DNA of 64,000 bases from Hyphomicrobiales bacterium (GTDB lineage Bacteria; Pseudomonadota; Alphaproteobacteria; Rhizobiales; Xanthobacteraceae), in assembly GCA_017305715.1 (NCBI GenBank), contig JAFKKG010000009.1, positions 405,648 to 469,647 on the forward strand, written 5' to 3'. This document shows positions 33,838-42,133 of this stretch, one piece after another (position 1 is the stretch's first letter; each line of letters begins with the position of its first letter). The position numbers and the translations under genes were made by a program. The notes under the pieces are model-generated. The model did no database searches and was not told the origin of the DNA. It saw only the letters and a list, made by a program, of their open reading frames with translations.

Positions 33838-35346
33838 ATGACCCATTTGGATTTTGATCTTTTCCGCCTCGATCAGGCTCAGCGAACGGTTCTCCAAGGT
33901 GACACGCCTTTGCAATTGAGCGGCCGGGCCTTCGATGTCTTGTGGGCGCTGGCCTCGGCAGACGGCAAAATGGTGTCCAAGGGCGAGTTGATCTCGCAAA
34001 TCTGGCCGGATCAGATCGTCCAGGAGAACACGCTGCACGTCCAGATCTCGGCGCTCAGAAAATTCCTTCAGGACAAGGTCGGCGATGACCTGATCCTCAC
34101 CGTGCCCGGTCGAGGCTACCGTCTGACAGCCTCCCGAGCCAGCAAGCAAACGCCGGCCCGGGCCAAGGTGATTGCGGTTCTGCCATTCCGCAACATGAGC
34201 GGCGATCCCGATCAGGGATATTTCGTCGATGGCATGGTGGAAGACATTATCACCGGTCTTGCCCGCGTTCGCTGGTTCTCGGTCGTCGGCCGCAACTCGA
34301 CATTCGCATACAGGGATCGACAGATCGCGCCTGCGCAAGCGGGCGAGGAGCTGGGTGCGCGCTACATCCTCGATGGTAGTATCCGCAAGGCCGGCTCGCG
34401 CATTCGGATCACGGCCGAACTGACCGACGCGGAGACCGGCTTACAGCTCTGGGGCGAGCGCTACGACCGGATTCTGGAGGATATTTTCGCGCTACAGGAC
34501 GAATTGACGATGAACGTCGTTGGCGCCATCGAGCCGACGATCCGGAGGGCCGAGATCGACCGCGTGCGGCGGCGGCGACCTGAAAGTCTCGATGCCTATG
34601 ATCTCGTGCTTCGCGCAATGCCCTATCTGCACAGCTACAGGGCCACTGAAATCGACGCGGCCAAGGCGTTGCTCAAGCGCGCCCTCAAGCTCGAACCGGG
34701 CTATCCGGCAGCGCATGCATCGATCGCCCTGTGTTATCATGCCTGCTTCAGTTGGGGCGGGCTTCGCGAGGAAGACCGGATCGCCGCGGTCGAACACGCC
34801 TATGCCGGCTCCGCGGATATCACCGACGACGCTTCTGCCCTTGGCATATGCGGCTTCGTCCTCTCGCTCGACGGCAAGGATCACGTGGCCGCCGGCAAGC
34901 TGTTCGATCGCGCGCTGGCCCTCAGTCGTTCGGACATGTTCACGCTGCTGTTCAGCTCGATCGCCGCGTCGTGGCTCGGAGATGGCGATGTCGCAGTGGA
35001 ACGAGCGAACCGCGCGCTGAAGCTCAGCCCCTTCGACCCTCTCAACTATCTCGCTTTTAACGCCATCGGGATCGCCGGTATTTCGGGCGGGCGCTATGGC
35101 GAAGCCCATGAGGCCGCGACGCGCTCCATTCGCATCAATCCCGGGTTTTGCGTGTCGCACGCCATCGGCGTGGCTGGGCTGATGGGGCTCGGCCTGGAGC
35201 GTGACGCCCGCGAAGCCGCCTCCCGCCTGCTCAAGCTGGACCCGCAATTTTCCATTGCGCGCTTCGCGACAACGGTGGGCATCAATCGCGACGTGTTCGG
35301 CCGGTTTGCGAACTTCTGGCGCGCCGCGGGCATTCCGGAATCCTGA
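33838..35346 (+). CDS. Winged-helix transcriptional regulator with TPR domain (CadC/ToxR-like)
   Basis: A 502-aa soluble protein. Residues ~10-98 form an OmpR/PhoB-type winged helix: LQLSGRAFDVLWALASADGK, VSKGELISQIWPDQIVQENT, LHVQISALRKFLQDK, LILTVPGRGYRLTA. A TolB-like segment follows (IAVLPFRNMSGDPDQGYFVD), then TPR-type helical repeats to the end. Proteins with this layout are numerous in Bradyrhizobium. No membrane segment separates the domains. Target and signal unknown. Start ATG 33838. Confidence 0.86.
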   Translation: MTHLDFDLFRLDQAQRTVLQGDTPLQLSGRAFDVLWALASADGKMVSKGELISQIWPDQIVQENTLHVQISALRKFLQDKVGDDLILTVPGRGYRLTASRASKQTPARAKVIAVLPFRNMSGDPDQGYFVDGMVEDIITGLARVRWFSVVGRNSTFAYRDRQIAPAQAGEELGARYILDGSIRKAGSRIRITAELTDAETGLQLWGERYDRILEDIFALQDELTMNVVGAIEPTIRRAEIDRVRRRRPESLDAYDLVLRAMPYLHSYRATEIDAAKALLKRALKLEPGYPAAHASIALCYHACFSWGGLREEDRIAAVEHAYAGSADITDDASALGICGFVLSLDGKDHVAAGKLFDRALALSRSDMFTLLFSSIAASWLGDGDVAVERANRALKLSPFDPLNYLAFNAIGIAGISGGRYGEAHEAATRSIRINPGFCVSHAIGVAGLMGLGLERDAREAASRLLKLDPQFSIARFATTVGINRDVFGRFANFWRAAGIPES

Positions 35347-35555
35347 GGCTGCCGTTTCCTCCATCATCAGACTTTCTCAGATTCTGAGTGAAAGTTCGGG
35401 GTGCGACGAGAAACGCCATAACAGGCTGAAAACAGCGCCCATTCTGCTTCTCCGTTACCCGCGGGTCGCTCAGTTTTTTTCAGGTCTTCACCAAAGACCT
35501 GCCGCGTCCCGCCTTCTAGCCTCTCTTGCGCGCAAACGGTGCCGCAGGAGGGGAT

Positions 35556-35843
35556 ATGCAGCTTTCAGAGCCTGGCCGGAACGTCCTTTGGCACCCATTC
35601 GCTGTACTCGTCGGCTGTGCGGTGGCCGGACTCGCGGTCTTTGCGGTGGTGGCCGCGCCCGGGCAACGGGCGGCCTTCGCGAAGTTTCGTGCGGACGATA
35701 TCGCGGCGGAAGACAGGGATATCTGCCGGAAATTTCGCATGCCCGAAGGTTCTGCCGATTTTGCAATGTGCAGCGCACTTCTGAAAGACGTTCGCAAACG
35801 CGAGGCGCATCGAGCCGCACAGGACGCTGCGGGAATTCTTTGA
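35556..35843 (+). CDS. Small membrane-anchored protein, 95 aa
   Basis: ATG 35556 follows GGAGGGGAT. One transmembrane segment (HPFAVLVGCAVAGLAVFAVVA, about 13-33) is followed by a hydrophilic domain: RADDIAAEDRDICRKFRMPEG, SADFAMCSALLKDVRKREA. Paired cysteines (DICRKF, AMCSAL) suggest a periplasmic or exported helical hairpin with a disulfide. Proteins of this pattern recur in Bradyrhizobium; function unknown. It precedes the Tat-exported hydrolase by 25 bp and is probably co-transcribed with it. Confidence 0.68.
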   Translation: MQLSEPGRNVLWHPFAVLVGCAVAGLAVFAVVAAPGQRAAFAKFRADDIAAEDRDICRKFRMPEGSADFAMCSALLKDVRKREAHRAAQDAAGIL

Positions 35844-35868
35844 ACCGTTCGGACGGGAAAGCATTCAG

Positions 35869-36861
35869 ATGATCGAGATCACCCGTCGCAACCTGATTGC
35901 CGGCGCCGCCTGCGCGACCGGCGTCTCGACATTCGCAGGTCCTCTCCCCGCGTTCGCGCCACCGATCGGCAGACAGGTTCCGGGCATCTACCGGTATAAT
36001 GTGGGCGACATGGAAGTGACGGCGATCGCCGACGGCGCGATCAAGCAGCCGCTCCCCGAAGCCTATGTCAGGAATGCTGGCACGCCCGAGGTCAACGCCG
36101 CGCTTGCAAGGCTTCATATGGAGCCGAGCAGGATCACGGCGCCGCTGACGGCCATCGTCGTCAACACAGGCACGAAGCTCGTTGCCTTCGACACCGGTCT
36201 TGGTCCGGACATGTTCCAGCGGAGCAAAGGCGCGGTCGGCCAATTTCACGCCAACCTGGCGGCGGCGGGCATCGCGCGGGAGGCCGTCGATGCCGTCATT
36301 ATCTCCCATATGCATCGCGACCATGTCGGCGGCCTGCTCACGAGCGACAACAACCCCGCCTTCCCCAACGCTGAAATCATGGTCCCCGAAGCGGAATGGG
36401 CCTTCTGGTCGGACGACGGCAATCTGAGCCGGATGGCGGCAGGAAGCATTCCCGAGATCAACTTCAAGAATAATCGGAGGGTGTTCGGCGCACTTGGGAA
36501 GCACGTGACCCGGTACGCTGCCGGGCGGGAGATTCTGCCAGGAGTTACCTCGCTTGCCGCGCCGGGTCACACGCCCGGACACACCGCGCATATCCTGTCA
36601 TCCGGCCAAAAGCGCGTTCTCGTGCAGGCCGACCTGACCGCGTATTCCGCGCTGCTCTTTGTTCACAATCCCGGCTGGCATGTGTTCTTCGACATGGATG
36701 GCGGGATTGCGGAAAGCAGCCGCCGTCGCATCTACGATATGGTGGCCGTCGAGGAGCTGGTGGTCCAAGGCTACCACCTGCCATTCCCCGCTCTCGGCCA
36801 CATCGACAAGGCCGGCCAGAGTTATGCCTTCTCGCCCGCCATGTGGAATTCGATGCTGTAG
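35869..36861 (+). CDS. Tat-exported metallo-beta-lactamase-fold hydrolase
   Basis: A 330-aa MBL-fold enzyme. The N-terminus has a twin-arginine-like signal (ITRRNLIAGAACATG). The zinc motif HMHRDHVGG, later histidine/aspartate ligands in PGHTPGHTAH and LVQADLTAYSALL, and the C-terminal GYHLPFPALGH are present. It is a periplasmic hydrolase of the class that includes quorum-lactone and other ester/thioester hydrolases. The natural substrate is not evident. It ends 29 bp before the convergent bdhA-like gene. Confidence 0.88.
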   Translation: MIEITRRNLIAGAACATGVSTFAGPLPAFAPPIGRQVPGIYRYNVGDMEVTAIADGAIKQPLPEAYVRNAGTPEVNAALARLHMEPSRITAPLTAIVVNTGTKLVAFDTGLGPDMFQRSKGAVGQFHANLAAAGIAREAVDAVIISHMHRDHVGGLLTSDNNPAFPNAEIMVPEAEWAFWSDDGNLSRMAAGSIPEINFKNNRRVFGALGKHVTRYAAGREILPGVTSLAAPGHTPGHTAHILSSGQKRVLVQADLTAYSALLFVHNPGWHVFFDMDGGIAESSRRRIYDMVAVEELVVQGYHLPFPALGHIDKAGQSYAFSPAMWNSML

Positions 36862-36890
36862 CGCCGTCGACACCGCAGCCGCGGTGTTCG

Positions 36891-37697
36891 CTATTGCGAC
36901 GTCCAGCCGCCATCCATCGGGATGGCCGCGCCCGTCACGTTGTGGGCCGCCGGATGGGTGAGCCAGAGCACGAGGGAGCCGACGTCCTCCGGCATCGCCA
37001 TCCGAAGGCTCGGCTGTTTCTCCCCTAGCAGGTCGGCGATCGCGGCCGACCGATCCCCTCCGATCTGCGCCGCCCTGGTCTCGATCTGTGGTTCGATGAG
37101 CGGGGTTTCGATGAAACCCGGGCAGATGCAGTTCACGGTCACGCCGCCGGACTTCCGCGTGCCGGAGGATGCGTATTCCAGCGCCGCGACGCGCGACATG
37201 CCGACCAGACCGAATTTTGCCGCGACGTAGGGCGCCTTGTGAATGGAAGCAACCAGCCCGTGAACCGAGGCGATGTTGATGACACGCCCGTATCCGCGCT
37301 CCGCCATGCCGGGCAAGACCTTCCGCATGGTGTGGAAGGCACCTGACAGATTGATGGCGATGACATCGTCCCAAATCTGTCGCGTGGCCTCGGCAAGGCT
37401 GACGGTGTGCTGAATGCCGGCGTTATTCACGAGCACATCGATCGGATGCCAACCGGTAACCTCGTCTATCATCCTGTCGATGGCCGAAGGGTCCCGCATG
37501 TCGGCGGCAAAGAAGCGGACATCGCCGGCCCCCGAATCTCGTATCAGGCGGATGGCATCATTCGCGGCCTCTCCTGCGACGGGACCGTGCACGGCGATCC
37601 TTGCACCCGCCGAAGCCAGCGCCTGGGCAATGGCCAGGCCAATGCCTTGCCCCGAGCCGGTTACGAGGGCGGTTCGCCCCACGAGAAGCTGCTCCAT
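36891..37697 (-). CDS. bdhA: 3-hydroxybutyrate dehydrogenase-like SDR
   Basis: A 268-aa SDR. TGSGQGIG is at residues 13-20, NNAGIQHT at 91-98, Ser144 in NIASVHG, Tyr157 and Lys161 in PYVAAKFG. The phrases NNAGIQHTVSL, CPGFIETPLIEPQIE and GEKQPSLRMAMPEDVGSLVLW closely follow D-3-hydroxybutyrate dehydrogenases, which oxidise 3-hydroxybutyrate to acetoacetate in PHB turnover. Start ATG 37697 after GGGGAGTTTCG. The exact substrate is inferred from family resemblance. Confidence 0.88.
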   Translation of the reverse strand: MEQLLVGRTALVTGSGQGIGLAIAQALASAGARIAVHGPVAGEAANDAIRLIRDSGAGDVRFFAADMRDPSAIDRMIDEVTGWHPIDVLVNNAGIQHTVSLAEATRQIWDDVIAINLSGAFHTMRKVLPGMAERGYGRVINIASVHGLVASIHKAPYVAAKFGLVGMSRVAALEYASSGTRKSGGVTVNCICPGFIETPLIEPQIETRAAQIGGDRSAAIADLLGEKQPSLRMAMPEDVGSLVLWLTHPAAHNVTGAAIPMDGGWTSQ

Positions 37698-38012
37698 CGA
37701 AACTCCCCCCCCAAATGATCGTATCAATGCCCCCAGTTCGGCTGTCCCGGATTGTATCGCCCGTGATGCGCAATCCGAAGATTTGTATTGATGTTAGATC
37801 AGGGGGCTGGGCAAGCCAACCTTGGCGGCCCGGGCGAGCGCTGAGGGATCCGTCCGTGCGCGCGACGACGCAGTACCTCGTCACGGCGATGATGACTGGT
37901 TGTTTTCGAGCCGACCTCATCTGCCTCGGCCCGTCCATCACGGCCGGTTCGAGCAGCGCGCGCCGATCGAGCCCGCCCGAAACGGCGGGCCGCCAGTGCG
38001 TGACGCGATCGC
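37698..38012. other. Intergenic region with a GC-rich hairpin
   Basis: No gene is recognised on either strand. GCCCGCC (37971-37977) and GGCGGGC (37984-37990) form a short stem just beyond the stop of the minus-strand gene at 38013 and may terminate it. The rest shows no repeat or motif that I can name. Confidence 0.45.
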
Positions 38013-38216
38013 TTAGGCTGCGGCTTCCATTTCCATTTCGGCATCGAGGTCGGCGATGACGTCCTCGAAGGCCTGGATCGCCTGCTGAATCGCCGCGATC
38101 TGCATCAGTTCCCAGTCCTTGATCGGACCGTTGCGATTTTGCAGCGCGACGACCAAGTCCCGTCGCTGCTCCTTAAGCTGAACAAGCGGTAAACCGTGAT
38201 CGGGTAGATATCCCAT
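38013..38216 (-). CDS. Small helical protein, 67 aa
   Basis: ATG 38216 follows AGGGGCATCACG. The product MGYLPDHGLPLVQLKEQRRD continues into a long helix (WELMQIAAIQQAIQAFEDVI) and ends with an acidic/Ala tail. Heptad-like spacing of Leu/Ile suggests a coiled-coil. No family recognised; the longer in-frame extension to 38291 lacks a ribosome binding site. Confidence 0.55.
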   Translation of the reverse strand: MGYLPDHGLPLVQLKEQRRDLVVALQNRNGPIKDWELMQIAAIQQAIQAFEDVIADLDAEMEMEAAA

Positions 38217-38428
38217 CGTGATGCCCCTGCCTGGATTGGACCTCCCTTGTAGCGAGCGGGTCTCTGAAATCGACTTACGAAACTGCCGCAAATTTTAACG
38301 ATCGGCCCTGATCCGTATTCTTACGTAGTCCTGCACCACCACCTCGGCCGCCTTGGATGTGAAATTCGCCGTATTGCCGATGAAAAACGCGATAGTGTCG
38401 TTCCCATTGTCGTCCCCGGAGACCCATC

Positions 38429-39109
38429 ATGGATGGAAAAGTCATCGTCGTGACCGGCGCCCTCGGTGCGCTCGGCAGCGTCGTCGTCGATACAGCGCTC
38501 GAGCGCGGCGCAAGGGTCGCGAGCGTGGACCACGCGCCGACCCAGGTACCGGCGACGGCAAACCAGTTCGAACTCGGCGGCGTCGACCTGACCGATGCGG
38601 CCGCGGCGAAAAAGGCGATCGATACCGCCGCCGCCCATTTCGGCAGGCTCGACGCGCTGATCAATATCGCCGGCGGCTTCTCGTTCGAGACGGTCGCCGA
38701 AGGCGACCCGAAAACCTGGCAGCGCATGTATGCGCTCAACGTCACCACCGCGCTCAACGCCTCGCGCGCGGCGATCCCGCATCTGACCGCAGCCGGCGCC
38801 GGGCGGATCGTCAATGTCGGTGCGCTCGGCGCGCTGCAGGCGGGCGCCGGAATGGGCCCCTATGCCGCTTCCAAGGCCGGCGTGCATCGCCTGACCGAAG
38901 CACTCGCCGCCGAATACAAGGGCAGGATCACCGTCAATGCCGTGCTGCCGTCGATCATCGACACCTCGGCCAATCGCGCCAGCATGCCGAAGTCTGATTT
39001 TGCGAAATGGGTGAGGCCGACGGAATTGGCCGACGTGATCCTGTTCCTCGCCAGCGACGCCGCTTCCGCCGTCACCGGCGCGCTGCTGCCGGTGAGCGGG
39101 CGGGTTTAG
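38429..39109 (+). CDS. SDR-fold protein lacking the catalytic serine
   Basis: A 226-aa SDR-like protein. The cofactor motif is TGALGALG (residues 9-16) in place of TGxxxGIG, and INIAGGFSFE replaces NNAG. Tyr145 and Lys149 are present in PYAASKAG, but the usual Ser about 13 residues earlier is Gly/Ala (VNVGALGAL, 130-136). It may therefore be a non-classical or weakly active dehydrogenase. Start ATG 38429; no strong Shine-Dalgarno is visible. A related gene scrap follows at 39207. Confidence 0.8.
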   Translation: MDGKVIVVTGALGALGSVVVDTALERGARVASVDHAPTQVPATANQFELGGVDLTDAAAAKKAIDTAAAHFGRLDALINIAGGFSFETVAEGDPKTWQRMYALNVTTALNASRAAIPHLTAAGAGRIVNVGALGALQAGAGMGPYAASKAGVHRLTEALAAEYKGRITVNAVLPSIIDTSANRASMPKSDFAKWVRPTELADVILFLASDAASAVTGALLPVSGRV

Positions 39110-39206
39110 GCCAACCGGATCGAGTTATCGCGCAGGTCTCGCGAGTTATGAAGCACTCTGCGCTGAAGCATTCTGCGCCGCCAAGATTCAGGACGGCTGA
39201 CGTAGC

Positions 39207-39251
39207 ATTGCCATCGTCGATCATCGACAACTCGGCCAATCGCACCAGCAT
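39207..39251 (+). pseudogene. Short remnant of an SDR gene
   Basis: Bases 39214-39251 match 38948-38985, inside the preceding SDR gene, at 35 of 38 positions. The encoded text SIIDNSANRTSI corresponds to SIIDTSANRASM of the intact gene. Flanking sequence does not match, so this is a truncated duplicate or the remains of a second SDR gene. Confidence 0.6.
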
Positions 39252-39318
39252 CACGCCGGGTCCAGTTCCGCGCGAATTGACCAAATCCGGGGTAAACTCC
39301 CGGCATTGAGTCGCGGCC

Positions 39319-40017
39319 ATGTTCGCCGCCGGAGCCGCACCGTTGGAAACCGCGCTATATTTGCCCGTCAAACGCTTCCTCGAAAAGCTCGGCTTCACGG
39401 TCAAGGGCGAGATTGGCGGCTGCGATCTCGTGGCGCTCAGTGGCGACGATCCGCCGATCGTGGTGATCGGGGAACTCAAGCTCACGTTCAATCTGGAACT
39501 CGTCTTGCAGGCGGTCGATCGCGCCGCCGCCGCCGATGAGGTCTGGCTCGCGGCCAAAATGTCGGCGCGCGGCAAGGGCCGCGAGGGCGATGCCCGCTAT
39601 CGCAATTTGTGCCGGCGGCTCGGCTTCGGCATGCTCGCGGTCACCCAGATCGGCGATGTCGAGGTGATCGTCCAGCCCGCCACGACGGCCCCTCGCCGCA
39701 ACCCGAAGAAGCGCTCGCGGCTGGTCAGCGAGCATCAGCGGCGCAAGGGCGATCCGGCGATGGGTGGCAGCACGCGCGCGCCGATCATGACCGCCTATCG
39801 CCAGCAGGCGCTGGCCTGCGCCGCGGCGCTGTCAAACGGCCCGCAACGCGTGAAGGATTTACGCGCCGGAATGCCCGACGCCGGCAAGATTTTGCTGCAC
39901 AATGTCTATGGCTGGTTCGATCGCGCCGAGCGCGGCATCTACGTGCTGACCGACGCCGGACACGCCGCGCTGAAGCGCTGGCCGCAACAGAAGCTGGATC
40001 TGACCGCGGCCGAATAA
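39319..40017 (+). CDS. DUF2161 protein with PD-(D/E)XK-type active-site pattern
   Basis: A 232-aa cytoplasmic protein. An N-terminal PD-(D/E)XK nuclease-like core is visible: Glu31 (KGEIGGCDLVAL), Asp36, and the E-x-K pair Glu52/Lys54 in VVIGELKLTFNLE, followed by QAVDRAAAADEVWLA. The C-terminal part looks like a winged helix (VKDLRAGMPDAGKILLHNVY, AERGIYVLTDAG). The family is DUF2161, sometimes annotated as a phosphodiesterase; its biological role is not established. The basic linker (PRRNPKKRSRLVSEHQRRKG) could contact nucleic acid. Start ATG 39319. Confidence 0.82.
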   Translation: MFAAGAAPLETALYLPVKRFLEKLGFTVKGEIGGCDLVALSGDDPPIVVIGELKLTFNLELVLQAVDRAAAADEVWLAAKMSARGKGREGDARYRNLCRRLGFGMLAVTQIGDVEVIVQPATTAPRRNPKKRSRLVSEHQRRKGDPAMGGSTRAPIMTAYRQQALACAAALSNGPQRVKDLRAGMPDAGKILLHNVYGWFDRAERGIYVLTDAGHAALKRWPQQKLDLTAAE

Positions 40018-40050
40018 TTCGGACCCGGACGGTACAACGGGGGAAACGAC

Positions 40051-40347
40051 ATGATCGTGGTAACCGGGAGTGTGACGGCGCGACAGGAGTGTTTCGACGA
40101 AGTCCGCCGCTTGAGCCTTGAGCACGTCCATCGTTCGCGCCTGGAGCCCGGCTGCATTTCGCATGCGGTGCATGTCGATTGCGAAAACCCGCTTCGGCTG
40201 GTGTTTTTCGAGCAATGGGCCGACCGCACCGCGCTGCTCAACCATTTCGCGGTGCCCGCCTCGCGCGATTTCGTCAAATCGCTGCAGTCGCTGGCCGCCG
40301 CCACCACTATCGAACTGTATGACGCTACCAGACTGGAGAAATTGTAG
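40051..40347 (+). CDS. Antibiotic biosynthesis monooxygenase-like (YgiN-type) protein
   Basis: A 98-aa ABM-fold protein. The phrases MIVVTGSVTARQECFDEVRR, EPGCISHAVHVDCENP, LVFFEQWADRTALLNHF are typical of the dimeric YgiN-like quinol monooxygenases. They act without a cofactor in the cytoplasm. It starts 33 bp after the DUF2161 gene and probably belongs to the same transcript. Substrate unknown. Confidence 0.85.
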   Translation: MIVVTGSVTARQECFDEVRRLSLEHVHRSRLEPGCISHAVHVDCENPLRLVFFEQWADRTALLNHFAVPASRDFVKSLQSLAAATTIELYDATRLEKL

Positions 40348-40373
40348 GTGCATGGCTGTATTGCCACGCCAAA

Positions 40374-40406
40374 TTCATATTGCAATGCAACATATGGGCA
40401 CTTAGG
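40374..40406 (+). promoter_or_regulatory. 33-bp element shared with position 41484-41517, PhaR-like
   Basis: It contains TTCATATTGC, then ATGCA, then CATATGGGCACTTAGG. The complementary strand of 41484-41517 carries the same blocks with few changes and one indel. TTGCAATGCAA at its centre (40379-40389) is the dyad type seen in front of phasin/PHB genes as PhaR sites. It lies 28 bp upstream of ATG 40434. Shared control with the GNAT gene is inferred. Confidence 0.6.
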
Positions 40407-40433
40407 TATCTCCGCATCATATGCGAGGCCCCA

Positions 40434-40736
40434 ATGAGCGAAGACTGGAATACAAAATATGGAACCCGGCGCGTAAGGCGCGATCCGCCCACGCTGGAGG
40501 AAGCGATCTTCGCCGCCGTCGGCATTACCGACGATCAGCAGCAGCAGGCGGAAATTGCCGCAGCGCTGATGGGACTGCCGTTTGAAGAGGTGCTGGCGCA
40601 GGTGAAGAAGACCGGCCGCGCCGCTGCGCGATCCGCCACCCGTGTCATCGCGGGCGAGCAAGGCGCCCAGCGCTCGGTCGTGGTCGAGCGCCGGGTGATC
40701 CGCCGCTTCGGTAACGACAAGCGTACCGGGACCTGA
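40434..40736 (+). CDS. Conserved hypothetical protein, 100 aa
   Basis: ATG 40434; no strong ribosome binding site. The product starts MSEDWNTKYGTRRVRRDPPT, continues with LEEAIFAAVGITDDQQQQAEIAAALMGLPFEEV and a Lys/Arg/Ala-rich segment (KKTGRAAARSATRVIAGEQG), ending VVVERRVIRRFGNDKR. It is helical and basic at the C-terminus, so nucleic-acid or granule binding is conceivable. No family recognised. It shares an upstream element with the convergent GNAT gene. Confidence 0.65.
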   Translation: MSEDWNTKYGTRRVRRDPPTLEEAIFAAVGITDDQQQQAEIAAALMGLPFEEVLAQVKKTGRAAARSATRVIAGEQGAQRSVVVERRVIRRFGNDKRTGT

Positions 40737-40775
40737 CGACCGCAACTGAAGCGAAAACGCGTCAAATCCAGAATT

Positions 40776-40812
40776 AAAAGCCCCGTTCCGATGCAATCGG
40801 AGCGGGGCTTTT
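40776..40812. terminator. Strong bidirectional terminator
   Basis: AAAAGCCCCGTTCCGAT (40776-40792) pairs with ATCGGAGCGGGGCTTTT (40796-40812) with one wobble and a 3-nt loop, flanked by A and T runs in both directions. It separates the convergent genes at 40434-40736 and 40821-41447. Confidence 0.9.
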
Positions 40813-40820
40813 GCGTTCGG

Positions 40821-41447
40821 TCAGGCCGCCCGGCCCAAGCCGTACATTTTCATCACCATGCCCCAATAGGCGCGATTGAAGTTCGTGATCGCGCGCGCGG
40901 CCTCGATGGTCGTGGCCATCGCAGACGGCACCGTTTCGGGCTGGTTTTGCTTGGCCAGATCGATACTGCCGGTGGATTCGCCGTAGCGGAACGTCAGGTG
41001 TGCGCCAAACTTGCTGGCGAGCGCCCGCATCGCTTCGTTCTGCGCGCCGGTGGTGATCCGCAGGCTCTGATATCCCTTGGCACGCGCCTCCGCGATCAGC
41101 TTCCGGAACAGGATACTGCCGACGCCCTTGCGCCGTACCGAGCTCTCCACGCTGAAGGCGATCTCCGGCAAGGCCTCGGGCGATTGCTCCGGCGGATGCA
41201 GTTCGGCGGCACCGCGCACCACGCCATCCTCGAAATAGGCAATGATCACCGTGCCGTCATTGGCGCATTTTTCGGCGTAACGCTCAATGAAACTGTCGTC
41301 CATGAAGCCATGAAAACGGTCATGGCGGCTGGTGCGGTCGAGCCGCAAAAGGTGATCGCGCAGGAGCGGCAATTCCTCTTGCTGGCTGAGAGTCCGAACG
41401 GTGCCCTTGGCACGGGTCGGGGCGGTACTCTGGTAGTTCATGGTCAT
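40821..41447 (-). CDS. GNAT-family N-acetyltransferase
   Basis: A 208-aa protein starting at ATG 41447 after CGAGGAGTT. The acetyl-CoA-binding segment is VESSVRRKGVGSILFRKLIAEARAKG (RxxGxG), preceded by TVIIAYFEDGVVRGAAELH and followed by LRITTGAQNEAMRALASKFG. A C-terminal extension (IEAARAITNFNRAYWGMVMK) resembles helical phasin-like tails. Substrate unknown. The upstream 34-bp element suggests joint regulation with the gene at 40434. Confidence 0.86.
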   Translation of the reverse strand: MTMNYQSTAPTRAKGTVRTLSQQEELPLLRDHLLRLDRTSRHDRFHGFMDDSFIERYAEKCANDGTVIIAYFEDGVVRGAAELHPPEQSPEALPEIAFSVESSVRRKGVGSILFRKLIAEARAKGYQSLRITTGAQNEAMRALASKFGAHLTFRYGESTGSIDLAKQNQPETVPSAMATTIEAARAITNFNRAYWGMVMKMYGLGRAA

Positions 41448-41483
41448 AACTCCTCGTGGTAGCCCTCGAGGAGGCGTCGAATC

Positions 41484-41517
41484 CCTAGAGTCCCTATATT
41501 GTGCATCGCAATATGAA
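41484..41517 (-). promoter_or_regulatory. 34-bp element matching 40374-40406
   Basis: Read on the minus strand it carries TTCATATTGCGATGCA, then AATATAGGGACTCTAGG, lying 37 bp upstream of the GNAT start codon. It matches the element at 40374-40406 in sequence, order and distance to the start. Confidence 0.6.
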
Positions 41518-41599
41518 GTTCAACCCCCTCAAATGCCTCATAAAAAGCCACTCGCCGCTTAACTGATCGGTAACCAAACCGGCGCCCATGAGACAGGTA

Positions 41600-41998
41600 T
41601 CAAAGCACCATCTGGGTCTGTGTGACGATCGCGACCAGCTTGCCTTCCTCGGTCTCGAGCCGGGTCTGCCAGACCTGGGTCCGCCGTCCCCGGTGGACCG
41701 GGGTCGCGGTCGCCGTCACCGTGCTGCCTTCCTTGGCGCCGCCGATGAAATTGGTCTTGCTCTCGATGGTGGTCGTGCCCTTGGCGTCCTCCGGCAGGTT
41801 GATCACGGTGGCGGCAGCGCCCACCGAATCCGCGAATGCCATGACCGCGCCGCCGTGAATGGTATTCCCAGCCGTACATAAGTCTGGCCGCACCAGCATT
41901 TTCGCGACCACGCGGTCCTTGTCGGCCTCGATAAACTTCACGCCCTTCAGCTCGGCAAACGGCATCTGCATCGATTGGATTTTTTCCAGCAGCGTCAT
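41600..41998 (-). CDS. PaaI-type hotdog-fold thioesterase
   Basis: A 132-aa hotdog protein starting at MTLLEKIQSMQMPFAELKGV after GGGAGGACCC. The family fingerprint is in LCTAGNTIHGGAVMAFADSVG (the HGG...D catalytic segment) and TIESKTNFIGGAKEGSTVTA. It should hydrolyse an acyl- or aryl-CoA thioester in the cytoplasm; the natural substrate is unknown. Single-gene unit. Confidence 0.9.
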   Translation of the reverse strand: MTLLEKIQSMQMPFAELKGVKFIEADKDRVVAKMLVRPDLCTAGNTIHGGAVMAFADSVGAAATVINLPEDAKGTTTIESKTNFIGGAKEGSTVTATATPVHRGRRTQVWQTRLETEEGKLVAIVTQTQMVL

Positions 41999-42133
41999 GG
42001 GTCCTCCCGCATTTCTTTCAGGCATTCCTCAGCAACATGAAGCAGCGAGGTAAATCAGGCAATGACGTCAGAGGTAATGGCCCAGCGTTGAGGCCACGGT
42101 GACAAGACGGTGGTATTTCTGCATATCGTCCCG

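Noticed and set aside
35481-35501. CAGGTCTT...AAGACCTG hairpin after the winged-helix/TPR gene
   Set aside because: A real 8-bp stem, but the T-run precedes rather than follows it, and it is 135 bp from the stop, so it is not called a terminator.
37784-37797. TTGATGTTAGATCA as a FixK box before bdhA
   Set aside because: The half-sites do not align in the TTGA-N6-TCAA spacing, so it was not called.
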